36,723 bases of DNA from an uncultured Flavobacteriales bacterium (GTDB lineage: Bacteria > Bacteroidota > Bacteroidia > Flavobacteriales > Crocinitomicaceae): NCBI GenBank assembly GCA_946478775.1, contig CAMLDR010000019.1, forward strand, positions 1 through 36,723, written 5' to 3'. Numbering within the stretch: the stretch's first letter is position 1; the number at the start of each line of letters is the position of its first letter. This document shows positions 27,773-35,053 of this stretch, in pieces. The notes beneath the pieces are model-generated. The model saw only the letters and a list, made by a program, of their open reading frames with translations. It had not been told where the DNA came from and did not search any database. Both the position numbers and the translations under genes were made by a program.

Positions 27773-28702
27773 TTACTTATATGCACCATAAGGTTTCAGA
27801 TTTTCGGAGGCTGCCGGCAAAAGAAGGGTAAATTTTTGTCCTCCTTTTATGGTCAATTTGGTTGTTTTCAACCAGGGATTTAATTTACGAAGAATTTTAA
27901 TATTAAAGCCTTGTTCATTTGCCCAAAGTGCCAGGTTCGGGATTGTTTCTTCCACTACTACTTTTTGAATGCGAAAAGGTTCGTACAATTCCATTTTGTC
28001 CGGGTAAAATCCATAAGCTTCCGGATTTTCATAAATGAGCTTGGTGGCCAAAAGACGGAAAACGTACCTTCCTGTTTCACTGTTTTGGTATGTATCAAAG
28101 TAATGTTCTGTTTCCTGCCACTCCATATCGTCGATTACACCACCCACTCCGCGGTTGTAAGATGCAGTTGTCATAACCCAGTCCTTTAATGTTCTGTGAG
28201 CGTCTTTCAAATAGCGGCATGCGGCATGGGTACTTTTTTCAATGTTCAGGCGTTCATCGATCTCCGCATTCATTTCCAGGTCGTACAATTTTGCGGTTGC
28301 TGGCATGAATTGCCAAAATCCCTGGGCTCCAACCGGTGAAATGGCTTGCTGCAGATTACTTTCAATGATCGCTAAGTACTTAAAATCGTTGGGCACTCCT
28401 TCTTCTTTCAGGATGCGCTCAATTTCAGGGAAATAGCGGTTTGCTCTTTTTACCGCTCCAATCCAGGCGCTTTGGTAGTAAGCTGTCATGAGTACTTCGC
28501 GGTCCAAACGCTCCCGCAGGTCTTCATCCCGAAGATCGATCGTTGTGCCGGCAAATTCCATGCTTTGAGGCAAATCAGGGAAAACAACAGCAGAGGCAGC
28601 AAGTACTTCCTGGCGCTTAGCGGCTTGTTTTTTCTGTTTGGTTTCCGTATTCTGGCATGCAGCCAATAAGACAAATGATAAGAAAAGGAAAATGTATTTC
28701 AT
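27773..28702 (-). CDS. MltD-like lytic transglycosylase lipoprotein
   Basis: A 309-residue lipoprotein (lipobox LLAAC, Cys16) with an SLT (GH23) domain at about residues 95-230. It cleaves the MurNAc-GlcNAc bond of peptidoglycan to give anhydro-MurNAc ends. Motifs visible: the catalytic Glu in YLAIIESNL (Glu114), GAQGFWQFMPATAKLYDL, the ERLNIEKSTHAACRYLKDAH helix, and ASYNRGVGG. The C-terminal 60 residues (ETIPNLALWANEQGFNIKIL through GGQKFTLLLPAA) resemble a single degenerate LysM-like wall-binding module. MltD proteins often have more LysM copies. It starts with ATG at 28702 with its own candidate promoter just upstream. Confidence 0.9.
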   Translation of the reverse strand: MKYIFLFLSFVLLAACQNTETKQKKQAAKRQEVLAASAVVFPDLPQSMEFAGTTIDLRDEDLRERLDREVLMTAYYQSAWIGAVKRANRYFPEIERILKEEGVPNDFKYLAIIESNLQQAISPVGAQGFWQFMPATAKLYDLEMNAEIDERLNIEKSTHAACRYLKDAHRTLKDWVMTTASYNRGVGGVIDDMEWQETEHYFDTYQNSETGRYVFRLLATKLIYENPEAYGFYPDKMELYEPFRIQKVVVEETIPNLALWANEQGFNIKILRKLNPWLKTTKLTIKGGQKFTLLLPAASENLKPYGAYK

Positions 28703-28722
28703 GTCATGCGATTAAAGCACTA

Positions 28723-28730
28723 CAAAATTA
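28723..28730 (-). promoter_or_regulatory. Candidate -7 promoter element for the lytic transglycosylase gene
   Basis: On the minus strand this reads TAATTTTG, an exact match to the Bacteroidota TAnnTTTG box, 20 nt before the ATG. No clear TTG lies at the expected -33 distance, so the assignment is tentative. Confidence 0.4.
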
Positions 28731-28769
28731 CATAATTCTTCCTGCATTCGTAACGCGAAACCTGCTTAT

Positions 28770-29834
28770 CTACTTCTTGTGAATAAGCGTGTTACGGTAT
28801 AAAACAAAAAACACGGCAAAAAAGTAACTTGTGAGGAAGAATGACATCCATGGATTCCCCATTTTTGCGAACACTACCGCCAAAATAGTCACCAAAGTTG
28901 CCATTAAGCCAATTCCCAGAAAAACGATCCAGACCTGTCGGTCATTTAATCCGGAATAAACCAAATGATGAGTGGTATGGTCTTTTCCTCCTACCATCGG
29001 GGATTTTCCTTTTCTCAGACGATTGATCACCACCGTCAGCGTATCCGAAATTGCCGGCGTAAAAGCAATCAGTGTGATAGCGCCTCCCGTTAAGGGGTTC
29101 AAGTGTGTGGTACTCCCGATATTCCATAATTCATGAACGGAAAAGAAAGCTACAAATAAACCGATGAACTGGCTTCCGGCATCTCCCATGAACAATTTGG
29201 AAGGATAAATGTTGTAACTCAAAAAACCAATGATCGCTCCGATCTGGATCAGCATCGTCAGTGTCCAGATATTCATGTTCCAATCGAACAAAATGATATT
29301 GCTCGCTAAACATGAAATGAGCAGGAACAATGCGGTTGTACCGGTAATTCCGTCCATGTTGTCCAGCATATTCAGGGAATTCATCATGGCTACCACCCAA
29401 ACAACCGTAATAAAGCCGTTTAACCAGCTTATTTCAGTAAGTTCAATAACATTGTGCGTATAGACAAAGATCAACCCGCAAAGAATCTGCACAAACAATT
29501 TCATAAAAGGCTTCGTATTGTAAGCATCGTCTGCCAGCCCCATAATAAACGAAATGGTTGCGGCAGTCATCAGCCCTACAAACTGTCGGTTTTGAAAGAT
29601 ATTCTCATTGTTGAAAATGATGGAGTAGGCGACAGTTCCGAAAAAGAAGGCTACAAAAAAGCCAATTCCTCCCAGAGAAGGTTTCGATTCATTGGCCCAG
29701 CGCACAGTTACATCGTTTTTGTTTCGAATCCCCAAACTTTGAGAAAAGCGCAAAAGAATTCCATTAGAGACATAACTCATGATTATTCCCATAATCAGGA
29801 ACCCAATACACGCTAAAGTTATTTCAAATGTCAT
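28770..29834 (-). CDS. WecA/TagO-like undecaprenyl-phosphate sugar-1-P transferase
   Basis: A 354-residue, multi-span membrane protein of the MraY/WecA family, which starts glycan assembly by moving a sugar-1-phosphate (usually GlcNAc-1-P) from a UDP-sugar to undecaprenyl phosphate. About ten hydrophobic segments are visible. Conserved acidic and histidine motifs are in place: MGLADDAYNTKPF, NSLNMLDNMDGITG, LFMGDAGSQFIG, and GGKDHTTHHLVYSGL (the HxxH-type loop typical of WecA rather than MraY). I chose the ATG at 29834, 7 nt after the rmlC stop. An upstream TTG at 29870 would put 12 polar residues before the first membrane span and overlap rmlC. It is the last gene of the polysaccharide cluster. 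Confidence 0.9.
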   Translation of the reverse strand: MTFEITLACIGFLIMGIIMSYVSNGILLRFSQSLGIRNKNDVTVRWANESKPSLGGIGFFVAFFFGTVAYSIIFNNENIFQNRQFVGLMTAATISFIMGLADDAYNTKPFMKLFVQILCGLIFVYTHNVIELTEISWLNGFITVVWVVAMMNSLNMLDNMDGITGTTALFLLISCLASNIILFDWNMNIWTLTMLIQIGAIIGFLSYNIYPSKLFMGDAGSQFIGLFVAFFSVHELWNIGSTTHLNPLTGGAITLIAFTPAISDTLTVVINRLRKGKSPMVGGKDHTTHHLVYSGLNDRQVWIVFLGIGLMATLVTILAVVFAKMGNPWMSFFLTSYFFAVFFVLYRNTLIHKK

Positions 29835-29841
29835 CTTGTCT

Positions 29842-30390
29842 TTATTCGAATGGAGTATTAAAATCTGCAAGAAGGACTCCGACCTGATCCTTTGCGGATA
29901 GAACAGGGTTCGATTCTTCCCATTGAATGTTTAACGCAGGATCATTCCAAAGGATCGTTCCTTCGCTGGAAGGGTTGTACCAATTGGTGCATTTATATTG
30001 AAAGACCGTATCGTCTTCCAGGGTCACAAAACCGTGAGCAAACCCTTCCGGAATGTATGCCTGTGTTTTATTTTCTTCGCTTAGAACAAAGGAAACATGC
30101 TGACCGTAAGTTGGGGAATTTTTCCGAATATCCAAAGCAACATCCAATACACTTCCTTTAATTACGCGAACGAGTTTTCCCTGTGCGTGCGGCGGTGCCT
30201 GGAAATGCAAGCCACGCAATACACTTTTAGACGATTTTGATTCGTTATCCTGTACGAAAGAAATCGTCTTACCGACAAAGTCATTGAACTTTTGTTGATG
30301 AAAAGATTCAAAGAAATATCCCCGGTCATCTCCAAAAATAGTGGGTTGAATCAGTATCACATCAGCAATTGCTGTTCGTTTAAATTCCAT
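29842..30390 (-). CDS. rmlC: dTDP-4-dehydrorhamnose 3,5-epimerase
   Basis: A 182-residue cupin enzyme converting dTDP-4-dehydro-6-deoxyglucose to dTDP-4-dehydrorhamnose, the third step of dTDP-L-rhamnose synthesis. Motifs: GDDRGYFFESFHQQKF, VLRGLHFQ (catalytic-type His62), GKLVRVIKGSVLDVALDIR, YIPEGFAHGFVTLEDD, and YKCTNWYNPSSEG. The length is normal (180-190). rmlA, rmlB and rmlD are not in the window, so the rest of the pathway must be encoded elsewhere. It lies between wzc and the WecA-like gene in one minus-strand operon. Its ATG is directly preceded by the TAA of a short basic ORF. Confidence 0.95.
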   Translation of the reverse strand: MEFKRTAIADVILIQPTIFGDDRGYFFESFHQQKFNDFVGKTISFVQDNESKSSKSVLRGLHFQAPPHAQGKLVRVIKGSVLDVALDIRKNSPTYGQHVSFVLSEENKTQAYIPEGFAHGFVTLEDDTVFQYKCTNWYNPSSEGTILWNDPALNIQWEESNPVLSAKDQVGVLLADFNTPFE

Positions 30391-30558
30391 TTATTTCTTC
30401 AGTTTTAATTCTTTTATTTCCCTCAGCTTACCTGTCTTTTCAGACAGAGTTTCCGTCTTCAGTAGCTTCGCTATCCGTAATGCTTTAGCTTTTTGTGAAA
30501 GCTGCATTCCGTCTTCAGTAGCTTCGCTACTTCTTCTTTTTCTTTTTATCCTCTTCAT
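30391..30558 (-). CDS. Possible short basic ORF between wzc and rmlC (doubtful)
   Basis: A 55-codon reading (MKRIKRKRRSSEATEDGMQL at the start, Lys/Arg-rich throughout) overlaps the wzc end by 32 nt in another frame. It ends in a TAA that directly abuts the rmlC ATG, the same TAAATG junction seen before waaA. However, the sequence is largely made of the 23-bp direct repeats and hairpins of this gap, and it resembles no family I know. It may be a chance reading, or a translational-coupling device. Confidence 0.2.
   Translation of the reverse strand: MKRIKRKRRSSEATEDGMQLSQKAKALRIAKLLKTETLSEKTGKLREIKELKLKK
30432..30531. repeat. Two 23-bp direct repeats and stacked hairpins at the wzc-rmlC junction
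   Basis: A perfect 23-bp direct repeat occurs at 30451-30473 and 30507-30529; the wzc stop codon (30527-30529) lies in the second copy. Each copy carries a TAGC-GAA-GCTA-type hairpin, AGTAGC-TTC-GCTACT on the plus strand in the second (30517-30531). Two more hairpins lie nearby: AGCTTT/AAAGCT (30487-30503) and CTGTCT/AGACAG (30432-30447). Confidence 0.7.
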
Positions 30559-32884
30559 CGTAATAGCCGTATCCATAGCCGTAACCATATCCATAGCCAT
30601 ATTTCCCTCTGAACGCTTTGGTACCGTTTAAAATAATATTCAAATGGGTTATCTGGTTCATTTCAAACAATTCGCGTACCCTTCCTGCAAAAATGCGTTT
30701 GGAATAATGTGCTTTGAAGATGTAGATCGGAACATCTGCTTTTGCTAGGATTTGCACACCATCGGTCACCAAACCAACCGGGGGATTATCAATAATCACC
30801 ACATCGTATTTGGATTTAAGGGTTTCCAGGATCTCAAAGAATGAATCGCTTAGGATTAATTCGGAAGGATTCGGTGGAATTGGCCCTGCGCTAATGAAAT
30901 CCAGGTTTTCAATTTCGGAATTCCGGATGCATTCTTCCAGGGTTGCCTGTTTAATGATGAGGTTGCTGATTCCTTTATCGTTGGCAACATTCAGTCCCAG
31001 GTGTACTTTTGGTTTTCTTAAATCCAGGTCAATGACAATTGTCTTCTTTCCGGAAAGTGCGATGATTCCTGCCAGGTTCAATGCCACGAAGGTCTTTCCT
31101 TCCCCGGAAATAGAAGAAGAAATAGCTATGACGCGTGCATTGGAATTAACGAAACTCAGATTGGTACGAATGTTCCGCATGGATTCTGCCAAAACAGATT
31201 TTGGGCTCGTATGGACCATCAACTGGCTGAATTCGGAGCTATCCTTCAATTGAGGGATGTTGCCAAGGATTGTTATCTTATCCGGCAATAGCTGTTTCAA
31301 ATCTTCAACGGTATTGATTTCATTGAATGTAATATACTTGAAGAACAGCAATGCAAAACCAAAAATGAACCCTACAAAAACGAACCCGGCATACACCAAT
31401 CTTCGATTGGGACTCACCGGAACGCCATTAAAAGTAGCATCATTCAAAATGCGGTTGTTTGAAGTATAACCGGCATTGGAAATAGAATACATCACTTTCT
31501 TTTCTGTTAGCAGGGTGTAATACTTCTCATTCAGTTCCTGCAGCGATTTTAAACGGTTGTATTCCATTTTCTTCCGCGGAAGTTTCAGGGATTCACCATC
31601 AATTCTGCCGATTTTTTGATTGATTGTTTTGATTTGGGTACGAATACGTTCCTGGATCACTTCCACACTTCTTTTGATGGATTGTATTTTGATCTGAATC
31701 CGTGAATTCAGGGTTTTTAATTCTGAATTGTTTTCGGAGACATTGGTTAGCAGCTCTTCTTTTCGTTCCAGTAAGGTGTTCAGATCTGTAATCTGTTTGG
31801 TCAATGATAATTCGAAGCTTTTTCCCAACATTTCAGGGATCAGTTGATAAATATCCACCCGGTTCGGTTCTGCGGATTTTAACCTGGAATGAACCATTCT
31901 CAAGGTTGCCAGTTCGTTTTGCAATTCAAAAAGCATATCCTGGAACTTATCCATATTGTCAGATAATACATCTCCTGTGTTTTCCGGATCTGTTAAATGT
32001 GTTTTCCGCTGAAAGTCCGTCAGACTGTCTTTGGAATCTTTCAATTCTCCTGAAATGGAGTCCAGTTGCAGCTGAATGAATGAAAGGATGTTGTCTGCAC
32101 TCTTTCGTTTCATTTCTTCGTCGTAATTAAAGAAAGTCCGCGCTACCGATTGAATGATGTCTTTACACATTTCGGGATTGTTCCCGTTATACTTCAGTTC
32201 GATCGTTTTGGCATTGACATCTACCGGATTCACTTCCAGGTTTGCAATCAACCTCGAAGCCAGTGTTTTTTGATTATTGAAGGTGAAATAGAGGCGATTT
32301 GCATCATCATCCTGTTTCAAAATATCCCAGTTTTCTACTTTGAAGGAAATATCAAAATGATGGGTGCGAATGGTTTTATTTACATCGGAAATTTTCGAAT
32401 AAGTCTTCCCGTTTGTGGTATAAGTAAGTTTGATACGGTGATCATCTCTGGTTTCTACCCAAACGGGAACGTCGCACAAACTGCTGTCCCGAAGCAGGTA
32501 AGGTAGAATGGTGAACGTACTTTGATGGTATTTTTCCTCGGTCAGGATTTTTCCTTCAGCAAAGATGGAAACGTTCATATTCATTTTTGAAATGGCCATT
32601 TCGAACAAAAGCTGTGATCGGAGTAATTCTATTTCAGATGAAATATCGTCTGCTTTATTGATGTTATCCAGTTCAAGTAGTTCCTTTCCCTGGTCTTTTT
32701 CAACGAGTTGAATGATCATCGTTGAGTTGTAAACCGGTTTGGTGTATCTGAGGTAGAAAAATGCGATACACGTAAAGAAGAAGACCAACAGTAAAACCCA
32801 CCACCAATAACGGCGCAGAATTAAGCTCACAATGATCGGATTGTAATCTTTATTGATAAATATGGATGAGCTTGAACTATTCAC
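30527..32884 (-). CDS. wzc: Wzc-like polysaccharide co-polymerase and tyrosine autokinase
   Basis: A 785-residue inner-membrane protein that controls chain length and export of capsule or exopolysaccharide. Order: N-terminal Wzz domain with TM1 (about 23-45), a long periplasmic part with coiled-coil stretches (about 255-470), TM2 (about 495-520), and a cytoplasmic BY-kinase domain. The kinase domain has Walker A SSSISGEGKTFVALNLAG, Walker A' TIVIDLDLRKPK and Walker B YDVVIIDNPPVG. The tail is six Tyr-Gly repeats plus Tyr-Tyr, then acidic and Lys-rich residues. BY-kinases autophosphorylate such C-terminal tyrosines, so this tail is the likely regulatory site. It starts 1 nt after the wza stop codon. 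No dedicated phosphatase gene (Wzb-like) is in the window. Confidence 0.93.
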   Translation of the reverse strand: MNSSSSSIFINKDYNPIIVSLILRRYWWWVLLLVFFFTCIAFFYLRYTKPVYNSTMIIQLVEKDQGKELLELDNINKADDISSEIELLRSQLLFEMAISKMNMNVSIFAEGKILTEEKYHQSTFTILPYLLRDSSLCDVPVWVETRDDHRIKLTYTTNGKTYSKISDVNKTIRTHHFDISFKVENWDILKQDDDANRLYFTFNNQKTLASRLIANLEVNPVDVNAKTIELKYNGNNPEMCKDIIQSVARTFFNYDEEMKRKSADNILSFIQLQLDSISGELKDSKDSLTDFQRKTHLTDPENTGDVLSDNMDKFQDMLFELQNELATLRMVHSRLKSAEPNRVDIYQLIPEMLGKSFELSLTKQITDLNTLLERKEELLTNVSENNSELKTLNSRIQIKIQSIKRSVEVIQERIRTQIKTINQKIGRIDGESLKLPRKKMEYNRLKSLQELNEKYYTLLTEKKVMYSISNAGYTSNNRILNDATFNGVPVSPNRRLVYAGFVFVGFIFGFALLFFKYITFNEINTVEDLKQLLPDKITILGNIPQLKDSSEFSQLMVHTSPKSVLAESMRNIRTNLSFVNSNARVIAISSSISGEGKTFVALNLAGIIALSGKKTIVIDLDLRKPKVHLGLNVANDKGISNLIIKQATLEECIRNSEIENLDFISAGPIPPNPSELILSDSFFEILETLKSKYDVVIIDNPPVGLVTDGVQILAKADVPIYIFKAHYSKRIFAGRVRELFEMNQITHLNIILNGTKAFRGKYGYGYGYGYGYGYYDEEDKKKKKK

Positions 32885-32885
32885 G

Positions 32886-33656
32886 TTACTTCAATGTTGA
32901 GAATACTGTAATTATTACCAGGGCACTTGTAACCAGTGAAACGACCGGAGCCACTACCTTCAATGTTTCCTGCCCGACTTGTTCTTTTGGTTCAATGTAA
33001 ATGTAATCGTTGGCCTGAATGATCATGTCGGCATACTGGAGATTCTCTATTTTGGACAGGTCAACCACATACATAGTGCGTACATTATTGACCACCCGCA
33101 TGATTTTCACCTTACTGGCTTTTCCGCGTTCTGCAATTCCGCCGGCCAGCGCAATGGCTTCCATCAGGGTTGTATTGTTGTTTTGCAGCGGAATAACTTT
33201 TGCCGCACTTCCGTTCCCGGGGAATACGATCACCCGCTGATTGGTGAGTTTTACCTGTACAAAAGGCTTGTTATAACCGTTTTTCTGCTCGAATAATTTT
33301 GCCAGTGTGTCTTCACATTGCTTCACGGTGAATCCTGCAACGGGTGTAGAACCCAGGATCGGTAAGTCTGCTCTTCCGTCGGGCCTTACCACATATTCGA
33401 TCTCTGCTTTTGAAACACCTTCTTTGTTCATTCCTGCCATTTCGTTCACAATACGCTCTCCTTCGTTGGTGTAAAGCATAAAGGTGAACCTGTCATCCCT
33501 TGAAATGGTGTATTCCGCAGCAGGTTTTAAAGGGATACTGTCCTTCACTTCCTGCACTCCTTTGGGAGTACGGAACATCAAATTGCTATTGATCCCACAA
33601 GATTGTACCAGGAACAAACCAAGCAGCAAGGAAAATAAGACTCCTTTATTTTGCAT
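32886..33656 (-). CDS. Wza-like polysaccharide export lipoprotein
   Basis: A 256-residue outer-membrane lipoprotein (lipobox FLVQSC, Cys20) of the polysaccharide export (Poly_export/SLBB) family, forming the exit channel with Wzc. Visible: the PES region (YTISRDDRFTFMLYTNEGER through YVVRPDGRADLPILGSTPVAGFT), an SLBB-like domain (VIPLQNNNTTLMEAIALAGGI, then IIQANDYIYIEPKE), and a C-terminal hydrophobic helix (VAPVVSLVTSALVIITVFST). E. coli Wza is longer (about 380), but short forms with one SLBB domain are usual in Bacteroidota. I chose the ATG at 33656, which gives a clean signal peptide; a TTG at 33674 would add six charged residues. It overlaps the glycosyltransferase gene by 11 bp, so the two are translationally coupled. 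Confidence 0.9.
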   Translation of the reverse strand: MQNKGVLFSLLLGLFLVQSCGINSNLMFRTPKGVQEVKDSIPLKPAAEYTISRDDRFTFMLYTNEGERIVNEMAGMNKEGVSKAEIEYVVRPDGRADLPILGSTPVAGFTVKQCEDTLAKLFEQKNGYNKPFVQVKLTNQRVIVFPGNGSAAKVIPLQNNNTTLMEAIALAGGIAERGKASKVKIMRVVNNVRTMYVVDLSKIENLQYADMIIQANDYIYIEPKEQVGQETLKVVAPVVSLVTSALVIITVFSTLK

Positions 33657-34824
33657 TTTTTCTAGTCTTTTCAATTAGTTCAGCGTAATAATCTTCCATG
33701 TTTTTCACCAAGGTAGTGTAATGGAATTTATCTCTTACGAAGTTCCAGCCATTTTGTGACATTTTCTTGCGAATTTCTTTGTTTTCTATTAAAAGCTGTA
33801 ACTTTTCACTGAATGCCCCGGGATCTTTTCCGGGAACCACAAAGCCGGTTTCGCCTTCCTGAAGGATGTCTTTTACACCGCCTACATCCGTGGATATAAC
33901 CGGTACTCCGCTTGCCTGGGCTTCAATGAGACTAACCGGGGTTCCTTCATTGTCGGAAGTCAGGCATATGATATCCATCCCGGCATTAAAAGTGGCAATG
34001 TCTTTTATCCAGCTGGTTAATTCAATTTTCAGATCGTAGGTGCTTGCCAGTTCTTTTGCACTTTGTTCGATGGAAGCTCTTTCCTGCCCGTCGCCCACAA
34101 TGAAAAAGCGTGCTTTAATTCCTTTTTTAGCAAGGTTTTCAATCACATCCAAAAACAAGCGGTGATTTTTGACCGGAGCTAGTCTTCCGATTATTGCAAC
34201 TGCTGTTTCTTCTTCATTCAGTTTCCACTTGGTCCTTGTTTCCAGTCTTTTTTCATCCCGATTTTCCCGGAATTTCATCAGGTCGAAACCCAGTGGGATC
34301 ACTTTTATTTTGTCTGCCCTGCAAATGTGGTGCGTGGAGCAGAGTTCTTCCTTTTGGATGGGGCTGATAGCTACAATTCCGGTGGAAAGTTTCGCTAATC
34401 TTCGTTCGATTAATTTATAAAGGAGTGTTTTTGCTCTTCCAAAATAGGAATGGAAAACATGTCCGTGGAAGGTATGCACGATTACCGGAACACCACATGC
34501 TTTAGCTGCTTTTCTGCCCAAAGCTCCTGCTTTAGCTGCATGCGTATGCACAATGTCCGGCTGGAACTCTTCAATAATCTGCTTGATTTTTCGGTAAGCT
34601 TCCCGGTCTGAACGGAAATTGGGAATGCGTTTCATTTCAGGAATCAACAAAGGCTTTACACCGTAATCTTCCAGGATATGCAAAGAATCCGATTCATCCT
34701 TTTCAGGCAGACCGCCAACCAATAAAGTCTCATAGTCCTCCGAGATGAATTTCGTTAAGAAAGTAGCATTGTAGGTTGGTCCCCCAATATTGAATCGATT
34801 AATGATTCTCAGTACTTTCGGCAT
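33646..34824 (-). CDS. GT4-family glycosyltransferase
   Basis: A 392-residue GT-B glycosyltransferase. The N-terminal domain has RIINRFNIGGPTYNA, PDIVHTHAAKAGALGRKAA and VHTFHGHVF, typical of enzymes acting on lipid-linked sugars. The C-terminal domain has AIIGRLAPVKNHRLF, FIVGDGQERASIEQ, and the donor-binding E-x7-E-type motif NEGTPVSLIEAQASGVPVIS followed by TDVGGVKDIL. The sugar and linkage cannot be read from sequence. It is the first gene of the leftward polysaccharide operon (GT4, wza, wzc, rmlC, WecA-like) and has a leader of about 90 nt after a candidate promoter. The length and ATG start are normal. Confidence 0.92.
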   Translation of the reverse strand: MPKVLRIINRFNIGGPTYNATFLTKFISEDYETLLVGGLPEKDESDSLHILEDYGVKPLLIPEMKRIPNFRSDREAYRKIKQIIEEFQPDIVHTHAAKAGALGRKAAKACGVPVIVHTFHGHVFHSYFGRAKTLLYKLIERRLAKLSTGIVAISPIQKEELCSTHHICRADKIKVIPLGFDLMKFRENRDEKRLETRTKWKLNEEETAVAIIGRLAPVKNHRLFLDVIENLAKKGIKARFFIVGDGQERASIEQSAKELASTYDLKIELTSWIKDIATFNAGMDIICLTSDNEGTPVSLIEAQASGVPVISTDVGGVKDILQEGETGFVVPGKDPGAFSEKLQLLIENKEIRKKMSQNGWNFVRDKFHYTTLVKNMEDYYAELIEKTRKNAK

Positions 34825-34838
34825 GCATAGTCAGAGTT

Positions 34839-34887
34839 TAAAAAAGTTCAACGTTCAATATGTTCCTAGTTCCGGGTTGAACTCTTT
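34839..34887 (-). promoter_or_regulatory. Terminator-like hairpin in the polysaccharide operon leader
   Basis: On the minus strand, AGTTCAAC (34883-34876) and GTTGAACT (34852-34845) form a perfect 8-bp stem, extendable by A/U and one G-U pair. The loop is 23 bases, and six U follow at 34845-34840. It lies between a candidate promoter and the first gene, as an attenuator would. More TTGAAC copies (34895-34900, 34904-34909) could form alternative pairs. Confidence 0.4.
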
Positions 34888-34914
34888 GATCCTTTTGAAC
34901 CCTTTGAACTTGTG

Positions 34915-34922
34915 CAAAATTA
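34915..34922 (-). promoter_or_regulatory. Candidate -7 promoter element for the polysaccharide operon
   Basis: The minus strand reads TAATTTTG, an exact TAnnTTTG match, about 90 nt before the GT4 start codon. The -33 element is not clear. Confidence 0.38.
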
Positions 34923-35053
34923 AACAAAATCTAAGGATAAGCTACTGAAAAATGATAATTGGAACCAACTGAATGGAAACTTTCCTGATGGAACTGTTCA
35001 AAAGTTTTTAAGTGGCCGAAATTTTGCAAGGGGAGAAAACAGAACTTTATGGT

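Noticed and set aside
30527..30558. Programmed frameshift joining wzc to the following basic ORF at the A-rich run
   Set aside because: The ORF is in the +1 frame, whereas A-rich slippery runs usually give -1 shifts, and the wzc tail already ends in a normal Tyr cluster; kept only as a doubtful ORF.
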